From NCBI GenBank assembly GCA_910583555.1, contig CAJTXO010000007.1:1-64000 (forward strand): DNA of 64,000 nucleotides, in the 5' to 3' direction. Source of the stretch: an uncultured Eubacterium sp. (GTDB lineage Bacteria; Bacillota; Clostridia; Lachnospirales; Lachnospiraceae). The position numbers and the translations under genes are program-made. The notes beneath the pieces were generated by a model. The model made no database searches, was not told where the DNA came from, and saw only the letters and a list, made by a program, of their open reading frames with translations. The stretch's first letter is position 1. Each line of letters starts with the position of its first letter. This document shows, piece after piece, positions 26,063 through 33,913 of the stretch.

Positions 26063-28213
26063 ATGTGCGAGTCAGTGGATCGGGAACTATTGAGCAAGTT
26101 TGATTTTGGGGATATGCAGCTGCGGTATTATCTGGAGACCGAAAAGCGGCGTGTCGTATTTAGCATTGTTCCGGTACATATGGAGCAGGAGATCACGGAG
26201 TACAAATTTTCGCGGGGAGACAGCATGGTTCAGTATAAGGTTGTGGGCGATGCGTATCCGGCAAGCTATGTGGGCGGCGTTACCATGCACAACAGCGGTT
26301 CCACGGCGGAGCATGTTTCGTATGAACGGCAGGAGGTAGAGAACAGGGACGATGGGGAAACCGAAGTCCGTACCTATCTGCGGGATGAGCGGGGGTATGG
26401 GATCTGCCACATCGTCCGCTGGCGGCCGGGGGACGAGTATTTCGAGTGTCTTACCGAGTTTCGCAACAACTCGGATCAGGACGTAACGCTGGAAAATCTC
26501 ACGAGTTTTTGTATCAATGAGATCACGCCGTTTCAAAAAGGGGATGCGCGGAATACGATGGTGCTGCACCGCATCCGCTCGAAGTGGAGTCAGGAAGGAA
26601 GGCTGGTCAGTGAGAGTATTGAGGATCTGCAGCTGGAGCCGTCGTGGTGTCTCTGGTCCCCTCATGCGGAGCGATTCGGGCAGGTCGGTTCGCAGCCAGT
26701 CAGGAAATATTTTCCGTTTATGGCGGTGGAGGATACGAAAGCCGGCGTCGTGTGGGGCGTTCAGCTGGCCCACGAGGCGTCCTGGCAGATGGAATTGTAC
26801 CGTCGGGACGATGCGCTCGTGATGGATGGTGGACTGGCCGACCGCGAATTTGGACACTGGATGAAAACGATCGAGCCGGGTGGGACATTTGTTACGCCGA
26901 CTGCCATCGTATCTGTTTTTCAGGGGAGTGTGGATCTGCTCTGCCAGCGTCTGGCGACGGCGGCGAAGCGGTGTGTGGAGGCCGGGCCGGAGTCGGAGCA
27001 GGAACTTCCGATCCTCTTCAATGAGTACTGTACGACGTGGGGCCTTCCGTCCCATGAAAACATCAAGAGGATACTGGAGGCCATCAAGGGCAAGCCGATC
27101 CGCTATTTTGTCGTGGACTGCGGCTGGTTTGTCGAAGAGGGTGTGGACTGGTCGGTCAGTATGGGCGATTATGTTCCCTCGGACCGATTATTTCCAAAAG
27201 GAATGAAACATACGGCAGATATGATCCGGCAGTACGGGATGAAGCCGGGCGTCTGGTTTGAAATCGACAACGTCGGGCACCGTTCCCACGCGTTTTCCGA
27301 TCACGAGGAACATCTGTTGAAGCGCGACGGTTACACGCTTACCACAGAAACCAGACGTTTTTGGGATATGCGCGATCCCTGGGTGCAGGAGCATCTGGCG
27401 GAGCTGGTGATCGGCCGGCTCAAAGAGTGCGGGTTTGAATACATGAAAATGGATTATAATGAGACGATCGGCATCGGCTGCGACGGCGCGGAGTCGCTCG
27501 GCGAGGGGCTGCGGCAGCAGATGGAGGCATCAATGGCGTTCATTGAGCGTGTTAAGAGGGAAGTGCCGGGAATTATCCTGGAAAATTGCGCGTCGGGCGG
27601 GCATAAACTGGAGCCGCTCATGATGCGTCTGTGCAGCATGGCCTCGTTTTCCGATGCCCATGAATGTGAGGAGATACCGCTGATCGCGGCCAACTTACAC
27701 CGCTGCATCCTGCCGTCTCAGAGCCAGATCTGGGCGGTGATACGCAAGGAGTACGATACGAAGCGCATTTCGTATATTATGGCCAGCACATTTCTCGGAA
27801 GGATGTGCCTGTCCGGGGATGTGACGGAACTGAACAGAGAACAGTGGCGCGTGATCGACGAAGCGATGGCGTTTTACCAGAACGCCGCGCCGGTGATCAA
27901 AAACGGGGTCACGTATTTTCACGGGGAAAAGCTGCCGAGTGACCGGCATCCGCAGGGATGGCAGGGGATCGTGCGCACATCGAAAGAGGATGGCTCTACG
28001 CTAGTGGTCGTCCACACGTTTGCCAGTCCATGTCCGGAAACGATACGGATTGATCTTCCGGACGGGTGCGGCGATCAGGTGGCGCAGGTGTATTCGTACC
28101 GGGAGCAGGCGGTGACGCTCGAGCATGGAGTGGATGACGGGGTGGAACACGGTGTGCTTGTTATCGATCATGTAACGGAGTGGGAAGGAATCGGGATTTA
28201 TCTGACTTCATAA
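26063..28213 (+). CDS. Alpha-galactosidase, glycoside hydrolase family 36
   Basis: 716 residues, no signal peptide, so cytoplasmic. It releases alpha-1,6-galactose from melibiose or raffinose-family sugars. The N-terminal beta domain is followed by the (beta/alpha)8 barrel. YFVVDCGWF and PGVWFEID come first, then YMKMDYNE carries the nucleophile Asp, and ENCASGGH and FSDAHE (acid/base region) follow. The ATG at 26063 is six bases after GGAGGA. No transporter or sugar regulator is adjacent. Confidence 0.9.
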   Translation: MCESVDRELLSKFDFGDMQLRYYLETEKRRVVFSIVPVHMEQEITEYKFSRGDSMVQYKVVGDAYPASYVGGVTMHNSGSTAEHVSYERQEVENRDDGETEVRTYLRDERGYGICHIVRWRPGDEYFECLTEFRNNSDQDVTLENLTSFCINEITPFQKGDARNTMVLHRIRSKWSQEGRLVSESIEDLQLEPSWCLWSPHAERFGQVGSQPVRKYFPFMAVEDTKAGVVWGVQLAHEASWQMELYRRDDALVMDGGLADREFGHWMKTIEPGGTFVTPTAIVSVFQGSVDLLCQRLATAAKRCVEAGPESEQELPILFNEYCTTWGLPSHENIKRILEAIKGKPIRYFVVDCGWFVEEGVDWSVSMGDYVPSDRLFPKGMKHTADMIRQYGMKPGVWFEIDNVGHRSHAFSDHEEHLLKRDGYTLTTETRRFWDMRDPWVQEHLAELVIGRLKECGFEYMKMDYNETIGIGCDGAESLGEGLRQQMEASMAFIERVKREVPGIILENCASGGHKLEPLMMRLCSMASFSDAHECEEIPLIAANLHRCILPSQSQIWAVIRKEYDTKRISYIMASTFLGRMCLSGDVTELNREQWRVIDEAMAFYQNAAPVIKNGVTYFHGEKLPSDRHPQGWQGIVRTSKEDGSTLVVVHTFASPCPETIRIDLPDGCGDQVAQVYSYREQAVTLEHGVDDGVEHGVLVIDHVTEWEGIGIYLTS

Positions 28214-28275
28214 GACGGGAAACGATTTGCGGAGCAGGAAACAGGGAGGGCAGGAAATAGGGAACAGATTCTAAC

Positions 28276-28306
28276 AGGTGCGCGTTTTATCGTCGCACCT
28301 TTTCCT
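28276..28306 (+). terminator. Terminator after the alpha-galactosidase
   Basis: AGGTGCG and CGCACCT pair around an 11-base loop, followed by TTTCCTGTT. It lies about 60 bases after the stop codon. Confidence 0.65.
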
Positions 28307-28348
28307 GTTCACACGTATGAAAAAGCATAATTTTGGGTATAACAAAAA

Positions 28349-28375
28349 TGCAACATTTGTATATAAAATGTTGCA
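28349..28375 (+). repeat. Left inverted-repeat site of the candidate invertible segment
   Basis: A 27-base site that begins TGCAACATTTGTATATA and ends GTTGCA. It matches the reverse complement of the site at 29083-29109 at 25 of 27 positions. It is itself a near-perfect palindrome: with flanks (28344-28380) it has 15-base arms around GTATATA. It is placed symmetrically to the right site around the recombinase gene. Confidence 0.8.
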
Positions 28376-28441
28376 TTTTTCTGTTTGACATAATATATAT
28401 CGGAACGTCAAAAGAATACTTAACCCCCTTTCTAAAAATAT

Positions 28442-29023
28442 TTACAAAAAAGTTTTCAGATAGACTTCATCCTTTTCCAATTGGTCGATACAGAGGTATT
28501 TTTTTGTGATATCGTAGGAGGAATGATTGTAGATATTTATCAGGAGCGCTGGCTGGAAGCCGTTTCGCCATGCGTGGTAACCGAATGTTTTGCGCAGGGA
28601 ATGGCAGCTGACGTGGTGATCCAGTCCACACGATTCAGCTGCTTTTTTTATAATGCGGTAAGCCTGTGAGCGGCTGATATTTTCATGTGGAGATTTTTGG
28701 CTTGTGAAGATGAAGTTATCTTCTTCGTATGTTTTCAGCGATTTTCGGTATAGTTCCAACGCTTCCTGTAAGGGGGCATTGATCGCAAGTACATTTTTCT
28801 TTCTCGTTTTTTTTTCAATGATGGATATGTGTTCCCGGTACTTTCGTCTTTGAATACTGTAAACATCCTTCCAGCGGAGGGACAGGATGTCTCCAATCCG
28901 CAGGGCGGAATTGAGTCCCAGCACAATAAGTGCGTAATTTCGGGGTTTGTATTCAATGTTTCTGTAGTAGTTTCGAAATTGTTCTGATTTCCCTTTGCTT
29001 TTGATCGGTACGGTTGTTCCCAT
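28442..29023 (-). CDS. Short tyrosine recombinase (site-specific integrase)
   Basis: 193 residues, consisting of the catalytic domain with almost no N-terminal arm-binding region. All catalytic residues are visible: R42 (ALRIGD), a beta-hairpin Lys near 90, H141 and R144 (HSLRKTF), H167 and the nucleophile Y176. Such short recombinases often invert small promoter segments (FimB/FimE, C. difficile RecV-like; established for those families). The ATG at 29023 has AGAAGG upstream. The gene fills the space between the two inverted-repeat sites, and its probable promoter overlaps the right one, which would let the protein also repress itself. Confidence 0.85.
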   Translation of the reverse strand: MGTTVPIKSKGKSEQFRNYYRNIEYKPRNYALIVLGLNSALRIGDILSLRWKDVYSIQRRKYREHISIIEKKTRKKNVLAINAPLQEALELYRKSLKTYEEDNFIFTSQKSPHENISRSQAYRIIKKAAESCGLDHHVSCHSLRKTFGYHAWRNGFQPALLINIYNHSSYDITKKYLCIDQLEKDEVYLKTFL

Positions 29024-29082
29024 TATCATTACCTTCTTTCCTTGTATGATGTATTTATTACCTAAAAGTATACTACAGATAA

Positions 29083-29109
29083 TGCAACTTTCTATATACA
29101 AATGTTGCA
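29083..29109 (-). repeat. Right inverted-repeat site of the candidate invertible segment
   Basis: On the minus strand it reads TGCAACATTTGTATATA then GAAAGTTGCA, the inverted partner of 28349-28375. It lies 60 bases upstream of the recombinase start and 9 bases before the duplicated csrA leader. Confidence 0.8.
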
Positions 29110-29117
29110 AAAAGGAA

Positions 29118-29164
29118 ATGAAAGGCAAGGAGGTCAAATGACCTCATGAAAGGCAAGGAGGTCA
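29118..29164 (+). promoter_or_regulatory. Duplicated Shine-Dalgarno leader of csrA
   Basis: ATGAAAGGCAAGGAGGTCA occurs twice (29118-29136 and 29146-29164). The first copy's AGGAGG lies in a hairpin GAGGTCA-AA-TGACCTC (29130-29145) and precedes a three-codon frame (ATG ACC TCA TGA, 29138-29149). The second copy serves csrA. Both contain the GGA core that CsrA binds, so autoregulation is plausible. Confidence 0.6.
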
Positions 29165-29168
29165 TCAT

Positions 29169-29408
29169 ATGCTTCGATTATCAGTGAGTACAGAAGAATA
29201 CCTGATGCTGGGTGATAATATCAAGATCGTTTTTTTGGGAGGAAGCAACCATCATCTACGGCTTATGATCGATGCGCCGAAGGACGTAAATATCGTGAGG
29301 AGCACGGTACTTGAAAAGAATAACCCCGAATTAAAAGAAAATTCCCCGTCGTATTACGCAGAGCCGAGTGTGCCGGAGAGATACAGGAAGAAGCGGCAGA
29401 AAAAGTAA
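29169..29408 (+). CDS. csrA: CsrA-family RNA-binding translational regulator
   Basis: 79 residues. MLRLSVSTEEYLMLGDNIKI and the following LRLMIDAPKDVNIVRSTVLE align with the five-strand CsrA fold (family form: MLVLxRK..GExIxIGD.I.., then V.LGI.AP..V.V.R.E). CsrA dimers bind GGA in hairpin loops and block ribosome sites; in Bacillus the target is the flagellin mRNA and the antagonist is FliW. The N-terminus departs from the usual RK..E pattern, so this is a divergent paralogue. It lies directly before a flagellin gene. No fliW is in the window. Confidence 0.8.
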   Translation: MLRLSVSTEEYLMLGDNIKIVFLGGSNHHLRLMIDAPKDVNIVRSTVLEKNNPELKENSPSYYAEPSVPERYRKKRQKK

Positions 29409-29533
29409 CTATTGTACCATTTGACGGATGAAATCCGGATCAGATAGTAACCGGGAGGGAAACGGGCCGTATTGCCGGGCCCGCGATGCAGCCGGATCCT
29501 TTCCCGGATATTATAAAATAAAAAATAATAATA

Positions 29534-29557
29534 CTGCCGCAAAAGGATTTGTGGCAG
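29534..29557 (+). promoter_or_regulatory. Flagellin leader hairpin with AGGA loop (candidate CsrA site)
   Basis: CTGCCGCAAA and TTTGTGGCAG pair (one G-U) around the loop AGGA. A second GGA is in the flagellin AAGGAGG at 29580-29586. A GGA hairpin upstream plus a GGA in the Shine-Dalgarno is the arrangement CsrA uses to repress hag in Bacillus. Confidence 0.6.
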
Positions 29558-29594
29558 AAAAGTCGAAAAGACGTTAAACAAGGAGGTAATTATT

Positions 29595-30409
29595 ATGATT
29601 ATTCAACACAACATTACATCAATGAACGCGAACAGACAGTTAGGTCTCGTAGGAAACAACCTGGCAAAAGCTACTGAGAAGCTTGCCAGCGGATACCGTG
29701 TAAACCGTGCGGCAGACGACGCGGCAGGCCTGGCTATTTCTGAAAAGATGAGAGCACAGGTCCGCGGCTTGAACAGAGCTTCGGACAATGCTCAGGATGG
29801 CATCTCCATGATCCAGACAGCAGAAGGTGCGATGGAGCAGCAGGACGCAATTTTGCAGAGAGCAAGAGAGCTTGTTGTTCAGGCATCGAACAGTGGTGTT
29901 TTGAATAAGGGAGATGCAGACGACGACTTCCAGAAGATCAACGATGAGCTGGAGAAACTCGGCGAAGAGTTCAAGAGAATCAACAGTGATACAGAGTTCA
30001 ACAAGAAAAAACTGTTGGATGGCTCCTATACCGGACGTATCTCCAGATCGGTGCAAATGAGGCACAGGGTCTGACTGTAGATATCGAAGAGGTGACATGG
30101 GATGATTATCAGGTTACAGAAGATGGTTCAGCCAACTCCGGACTCCTGACAACGATCGATGCTAAACTGGAAGAGGTAAATACACAGCGTTCCAAACTTG
30201 GTGCGATCCAGAACCGTCTGGAGTATGCAGTGAAAGTGGATGACAACTCCGCGGAGAACCTGCAGTCTGCTGAGTCCCGTATCCGTGATACTGATATGGC
30301 AGATGAGATGACGAGATTCTAAAAAGAGAGCATCCTCCAGCAGGCAGCTACATCCATGCTTGCTCAGGCAAATCAGGCAAATCAGGGCGTACTTTCCCTG
30401 TTACAGTAA
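29595..30409 (+). pseudogene. Flagellin gene broken by a frameshift and a stop codon
   Basis: The first 150 residues are a normal flagellin N-terminus (MIIQHNITSMNANRQLGLV, LASGYRVNRAADDAAGLAIS). At about 30031-30042 the frame slips by one missing base after YTGR; the next frame resumes with LQIGANEAQGLTVDIEE. It runs through the conserved C-terminus (LGAIQNRLEYAV, DTDMADEMTRF) to a TAA at 30320-30322, where flagellins have a Ser codon (TCA). After the stop the frame continues KESILQQAATSMLAQ...VLSLLQ to 30409. The ancestral protein would have about 271 residues, the usual size. Two independent lesions make this a real pseudogene unless the assembly is wrong. Confidence 0.85.
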
Positions 30410-30420
30410 AGAGCACATAC

Positions 30421-30456
30421 AGCCGGGCAGCATAGCGTTTAGCATACTGCCTGGCT
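30421..30456 (+). terminator. Hairpin after the flagellin pseudogene
   Basis: AGCCGGGCAG and CTGCCTGGCT pair with one mismatch around a 16-base loop. There is no T-run, so it may be a transcript-stabilising 3' structure rather than a terminator. Confidence 0.5.
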
Positions 30457-30474
30457 GGAAAGGCGGGAACATTC

Positions 30475-31023
30475 ATGGAACAGGATCAGGAAAAAAGCGT
30501 GGAACGTTCATCTTCCGGACGGAATAAATGGATTGTCCCGCTGGTTATCGCAGTTATAGTAATTGCGGCCGGTTGTGCCTTATTCTTTCTTTGGAAATCG
30601 AAGGAAATGAAGGAAGACGGCGGAGGAAAGATCGGCTATGATACGGATGCCGTCGTAATGACGGATGAGGACGAACTTCAAAAGCTGGTGGACGAAATGA
30701 ATAAAAACGAGGGGGAAATCTCTCTCGAGTATAAAAATATCGCCACTAGCAAAAATGGCACTGATTTTGACTGCCACATCGTCAATTCAGCCAAAAACAA
30801 GTACGACATGTATATCGGGCTTTATACGGATGTACAGTATACAGAGGAGTTGTATTTATCAAAACTCATGAAGCCGGGTTCCGGCATTAAAAATTTTCAG
30901 TGTGCGAAAAAACTGGAACCGGGAAGCTACGAGGTCGTATTAGTTTATACATTTGTGGAAAATGATCATGAGACCATCCACACACAGACAAACGTAGCCT
31001 ATACGTTGAATGTGGCGGAATAG
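30475..31023 (+). CDS. Single-pass membrane protein of unknown function
   Basis: 182 residues. A charged N-terminus, one membrane helix (about 20-40, with VIVIAAGCALFFLW) and an extracellular domain of about 140 residues follow. I do not recognise the domain; it ends in beta-rich sequence (YEVVLVYTF, TNVAYTLNV) and could be an accessory or chaperone-like partner for the secreted protein encoded 34 bases downstream. The start has AAAGGCGGG upstream. It follows the dead flagellin gene. Confidence 0.6.
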   Translation: MEQDQEKSVERSSSGRNKWIVPLVIAVIVIAAGCALFFLWKSKEMKEDGGGKIGYDTDAVVMTDEDELQKLVDEMNKNEGEISLEYKNIATSKNGTDFDCHIVNSAKNKYDMYIGLYTDVQYTEELYLSKLMKPGSGIKNFQCAKKLEPGSYEVVLVYTFVENDHETIHTQTNVAYTLNVAE

Positions 31024-31057
31024 GTCATCAAATTTTAAAATTCAGGAGGTAAAGACT

Positions 31058-31726
31058 ATGAAAAAGAAACTTTTATCATTAGCATTGGCAGGAGCACTTA
31101 CTCTTTCTGCTAGTTCAGTAGCTTTTGCAGCAGACACAACCATCACCGCACCGACGGATGGAGCATATTCAAGTTCTGTTGATGCAACTGGAGAAACAAA
31201 AGTTCCTACAATCAGCATTACATTGTCAGATACGACAGGTAAGAAAGTAGGTCTGAATCCTTATCAGTTAAAATATACGGTAGGCGGTGTTACCGATGGT
31301 ACAGACGCGATCGTAAATAAAGAAGAGAAGATCACGAATGCAAGCGATGTGAAGATCAGAGTAAACGCGACGACAACGGCTACTGTTCCGAGCGGTAGTG
31401 AGGTAGTTATGGCTACGGCTGCGCTGAAAGGAACAGAGACGACCAAATCTGTATTTGCATACCTGCAGATTGATAAGGCGGCAACGGTCACGAAAAAGGA
31501 CTACAACTCAAAAGAGCCGAACATGGTGGCATTCGGGACAAAAGCAACTACGAAAAAAGATATGGTTACGTTGGATGACACAGCCGGAACAGACAAAGTG
31601 GCAACTTACAAGATTTTTGGTAATGTTGCACCGAATCCGGCTAAGGCTTGGGCAGCAGCAGATACGGTAGATTTCAAGATCGTATATTCGTTTGAGCCAG
31701 TAGTTGCAACAACGACAACACCGTAA
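31058..31726 (+). CDS. Secreted Thr/Ala-rich surface protein
   Basis: 222 residues. A clear signal peptide is cleaved after VAFA (about residue 24). The mature part is rich in Thr, Ala, Val and Lys, with alternating beta-strand character and a C-terminal FKIVYSFEPV. There is no cell-wall anchor motif. It may be a pilin- or coat-like subunit; I do not recognise the family. CAGGAGG lies 9 bases upstream and a strong terminator follows, so it and the membrane protein form a two-gene unit. Confidence 0.6.
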   Translation: MKKKLLSLALAGALTLSASSVAFAADTTITAPTDGAYSSSVDATGETKVPTISITLSDTTGKKVGLNPYQLKYTVGGVTDGTDAIVNKEEKITNASDVKIRVNATTTATVPSGSEVVMATAALKGTETTKSVFAYLQIDKAATVTKKDYNSKEPNMVAFGTKATTKKDMVTLDDTAGTDKVATYKIFGNVAPNPAKAWAAADTVDFKIVYSFEPVVATTTTP

Positions 31727-31837
31727 GGACAGAATTCGTTTTCCCGCCTGCCGATTATGTTTCAGCAACGGCAAAGAAAAATGATGGCGGGAAGCGCATT
31801 ATTCGATAGGTATCATAAAGCGGATCAAAGGACTGGC

Positions 31838-31882
31838 GCACGTACGATGCAGGAAATCGTACGTGCGGCGGTTCTTTTTTTA
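31838..31882 (+). terminator. Rho-independent terminator
   Basis: GCACGTACGAT and ATCGTACGTGC form an 11-base stem with a 7-base loop. TTCTTTTTTT follows after eight bases. Confidence 0.7.
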
Positions 31883-31911
31883 CCAATTAGTTTTTACCCA
31901 CTTCATGAAAA

Positions 31912-31943
31912 GTTTTGACAGATCCGTCAAAACATATTAAAAT
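31912..31943 (+). promoter_or_regulatory. Promoter with overlapping inverted repeat, GGDEF gene
   Basis: TTGACA (31915-31920), 17 bases, TAAAAT (31938-31943). GTTTTGAC-AGATCC-GTCAAAAC (31912-31933) is an inverted repeat that covers the -35 and looks like an operator. The second GGDEF copy has the same promoter but not the inverted repeat. Confidence 0.6.
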
Positions 31944-31994
31944 AGTATTTAAAGGGTTGTGCCATTGGTCCATACGAAGAGAAGGGGGAGGAAA

Positions 31995-33896
31995 ATGTTT
32001 GCAAACGGTAGAAAAACAATTGGTCTTTTTATATTTAACCCGCATGAAGATTACGAGGGAGAAGTAATCCGAACGGCGTCGGTACGGGCGAGACAGCTGG
32101 GATACAATCTGGCCGTATTTTCCAATTACGGGGCGTTCGGAATTACGGGAAACGCCCATGAGATCGGGGAAATGATGATATTTGACCTGCCTTATTACGA
32201 AAAATTTGCCGGGATCATTCTGGCGATCGATACATTTTCCATCCCGGAAGCGTGTGAGCAGGTTTTGAATTATATCAGGAATGATTGTTCGTGCCCGGTT
32301 GTCAGCCTGCGTAAACAGATTGACGGTTTCAATAATATACTGATCCGCGAGGGAAATTCCATGCAGGAGATCACCCGGCATATCATCGAAGTACATGGTA
32401 AGAAAGATATTGCCTTTATGAGCGGGCCGGAAGACCGGGAGGACGCGCAGGCGCGGCTCGCCAGTTTCCGGTCCGTGATGGAAGAGTATGGGTATCCGAT
32501 CGGGGAGCACCGGATATTTTACGGTGACTTTTGGAGGGGGAAAGGGAAGGAGGCCTGCGATTGGTTTTCGTATGATGGGAATTTTCCGCAGGCCATTGTG
32601 TGCGCGAACGATTATATGGCATATGCTATTGCCGATGAATTATTTGAACGGGGTGTCAGGGTACCGGAGGATGTGCTCGTGACAGGGTATGACGGTCTGA
32701 ATGAGGGAAGACGCTATGATCCGAAGCTGACGACTGCCGGCATCAATTTTCGCCGCATGGCAGAGAAAGCGGTCGATCTGATCGACGAACATCAGGAAGA
32801 TGCCGGTGTGGAGGAACTATATGTGGAACCGGAACTGGTGCTGCGCAGATCCTGCGGATGTATGGATACCAGCGATATTTGTACAAATGGCCCGAAGCGT
32901 TCTTTACATAAGAGCGTCATCTCGAATATGAATTTAGAGATGCAGTTTAGTTTTATGACGATCGACCTGAGCGGGGTAAAAAAGATTAATGAACTTCACC
33001 AGGTCGTGACGAAATACATTTACAATCTGGAAAATTTCCAGCACTATTATATATGCCTCCGTGACGATATAGAGGAGAAGAAAGATGTATTCACGGGTTA
33101 TACCGAACGGATGCATGTGCGGGTGGCGGTTCGCGACCGGCAGGATCTGGGGGAGGTGGATATCCCGTTTGACCGGCATACCCTGCTGCCTGCCGAGCTG
33201 ACAGGTGAGGATCCGCAGTGCTATTTATTCCTTCCGATCCATTACCGGGAGAGCGGTTACGGTTACGAGGCCTATTGTTTTGGCGGAGAGGACAGATACG
33301 GAAAAACTTACGGGCGGTGGAATATATCGATCGGGAACACGATCTACAACATCAATGTGTATAACCGGATGAATGATCTGATCGATCAGCTGGAAAACAT
33401 GTATATCCAGGATGTTCTTACCGGACTGTATAACCGGCGCGGATTTGAAAATTTTGTCCGCGGGCAGTTTGAAGAGGCAAAAGAAAAGAGACACATGGTT
33501 TGTGTGATCGGCATTGATATGGACGGACTGAAACCGGTCAATGATATTTATGGACACCATGAGGGTGATTCCGCCCTATGTGCTGTCGCGTACGCGATAC
33601 GGGAGGCATCCGTATTGAAACAGATCAGTGCGCGGATCGGCGGGGATGAGTTTGAAGTTTTCTTTCCGTGCAGGGATGAAGCGGCGGTGGACGAGTGGGT
33701 CACAGCGTTTGAGGACAGTTTGGTCAAGTACAATCAAAAGTCGGGAAAACCTTATGAAGTCCACGCCAGTTACGGATACCGGATCGGGATTCCGGCAGGG
33801 GAAGATACGCTTGAAAGTTATATGAAGGAAAGCGACGACCTGATGTATAAAAATAAGATTGAAAACAAGCGCAGGAGGAATGAGGCGCTGCGTTAA
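31995..33896 (+). CDS. LacI-type ligand-binding domain fused to GGDEF diguanylate cyclase
   Basis: 633 residues. There is no helix-turn-helix and no signal peptide. Residues about 5-290 form a periplasmic-binding/LacI-like sensor (KTIGLFIFNP, ARLASFRSVMEEYGYP, CANDYMAYAIADELFERGVRVPEDVLVTGYDG). A middle region (about 310-460) follows, then a GGDEF domain with LTGLYNRRGFENF and RIGGDEFEVFF (about 545-555), the intact catalytic loop. It should make cyclic di-GMP in response to a cytoplasmic ligand, probably a sugar. The ATG at 31995 has GGGGGAGG upstream. A broken paralogue lies 1.5 kb downstream across the cca gene. Confidence 0.85.
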   Translation: MFANGRKTIGLFIFNPHEDYEGEVIRTASVRARQLGYNLAVFSNYGAFGITGNAHEIGEMMIFDLPYYEKFAGIILAIDTFSIPEACEQVLNYIRNDCSCPVVSLRKQIDGFNNILIREGNSMQEITRHIIEVHGKKDIAFMSGPEDREDAQARLASFRSVMEEYGYPIGEHRIFYGDFWRGKGKEACDWFSYDGNFPQAIVCANDYMAYAIADELFERGVRVPEDVLVTGYDGLNEGRRYDPKLTTAGINFRRMAEKAVDLIDEHQEDAGVEELYVEPELVLRRSCGCMDTSDICTNGPKRSLHKSVISNMNLEMQFSFMTIDLSGVKKINELHQVVTKYIYNLENFQHYYICLRDDIEEKKDVFTGYTERMHVRVAVRDRQDLGEVDIPFDRHTLLPAELTGEDPQCYLFLPIHYRESGYGYEAYCFGGEDRYGKTYGRWNISIGNTIYNINVYNRMNDLIDQLENMYIQDVLTGLYNRRGFENFVRGQFEEAKEKRHMVCVIGIDMDGLKPVNDIYGHHEGDSALCAVAYAIREASVLKQISARIGGDEFEVFFPCRDEAAVDEWVTAFEDSLVKYNQKSGKPYEVHASYGYRIGIPAGEDTLESYMKESDDLMYKNKIENKRRRNEALR

Positions 33897-33913
33897 AAGA
33901 AAAGGAGATGCGC

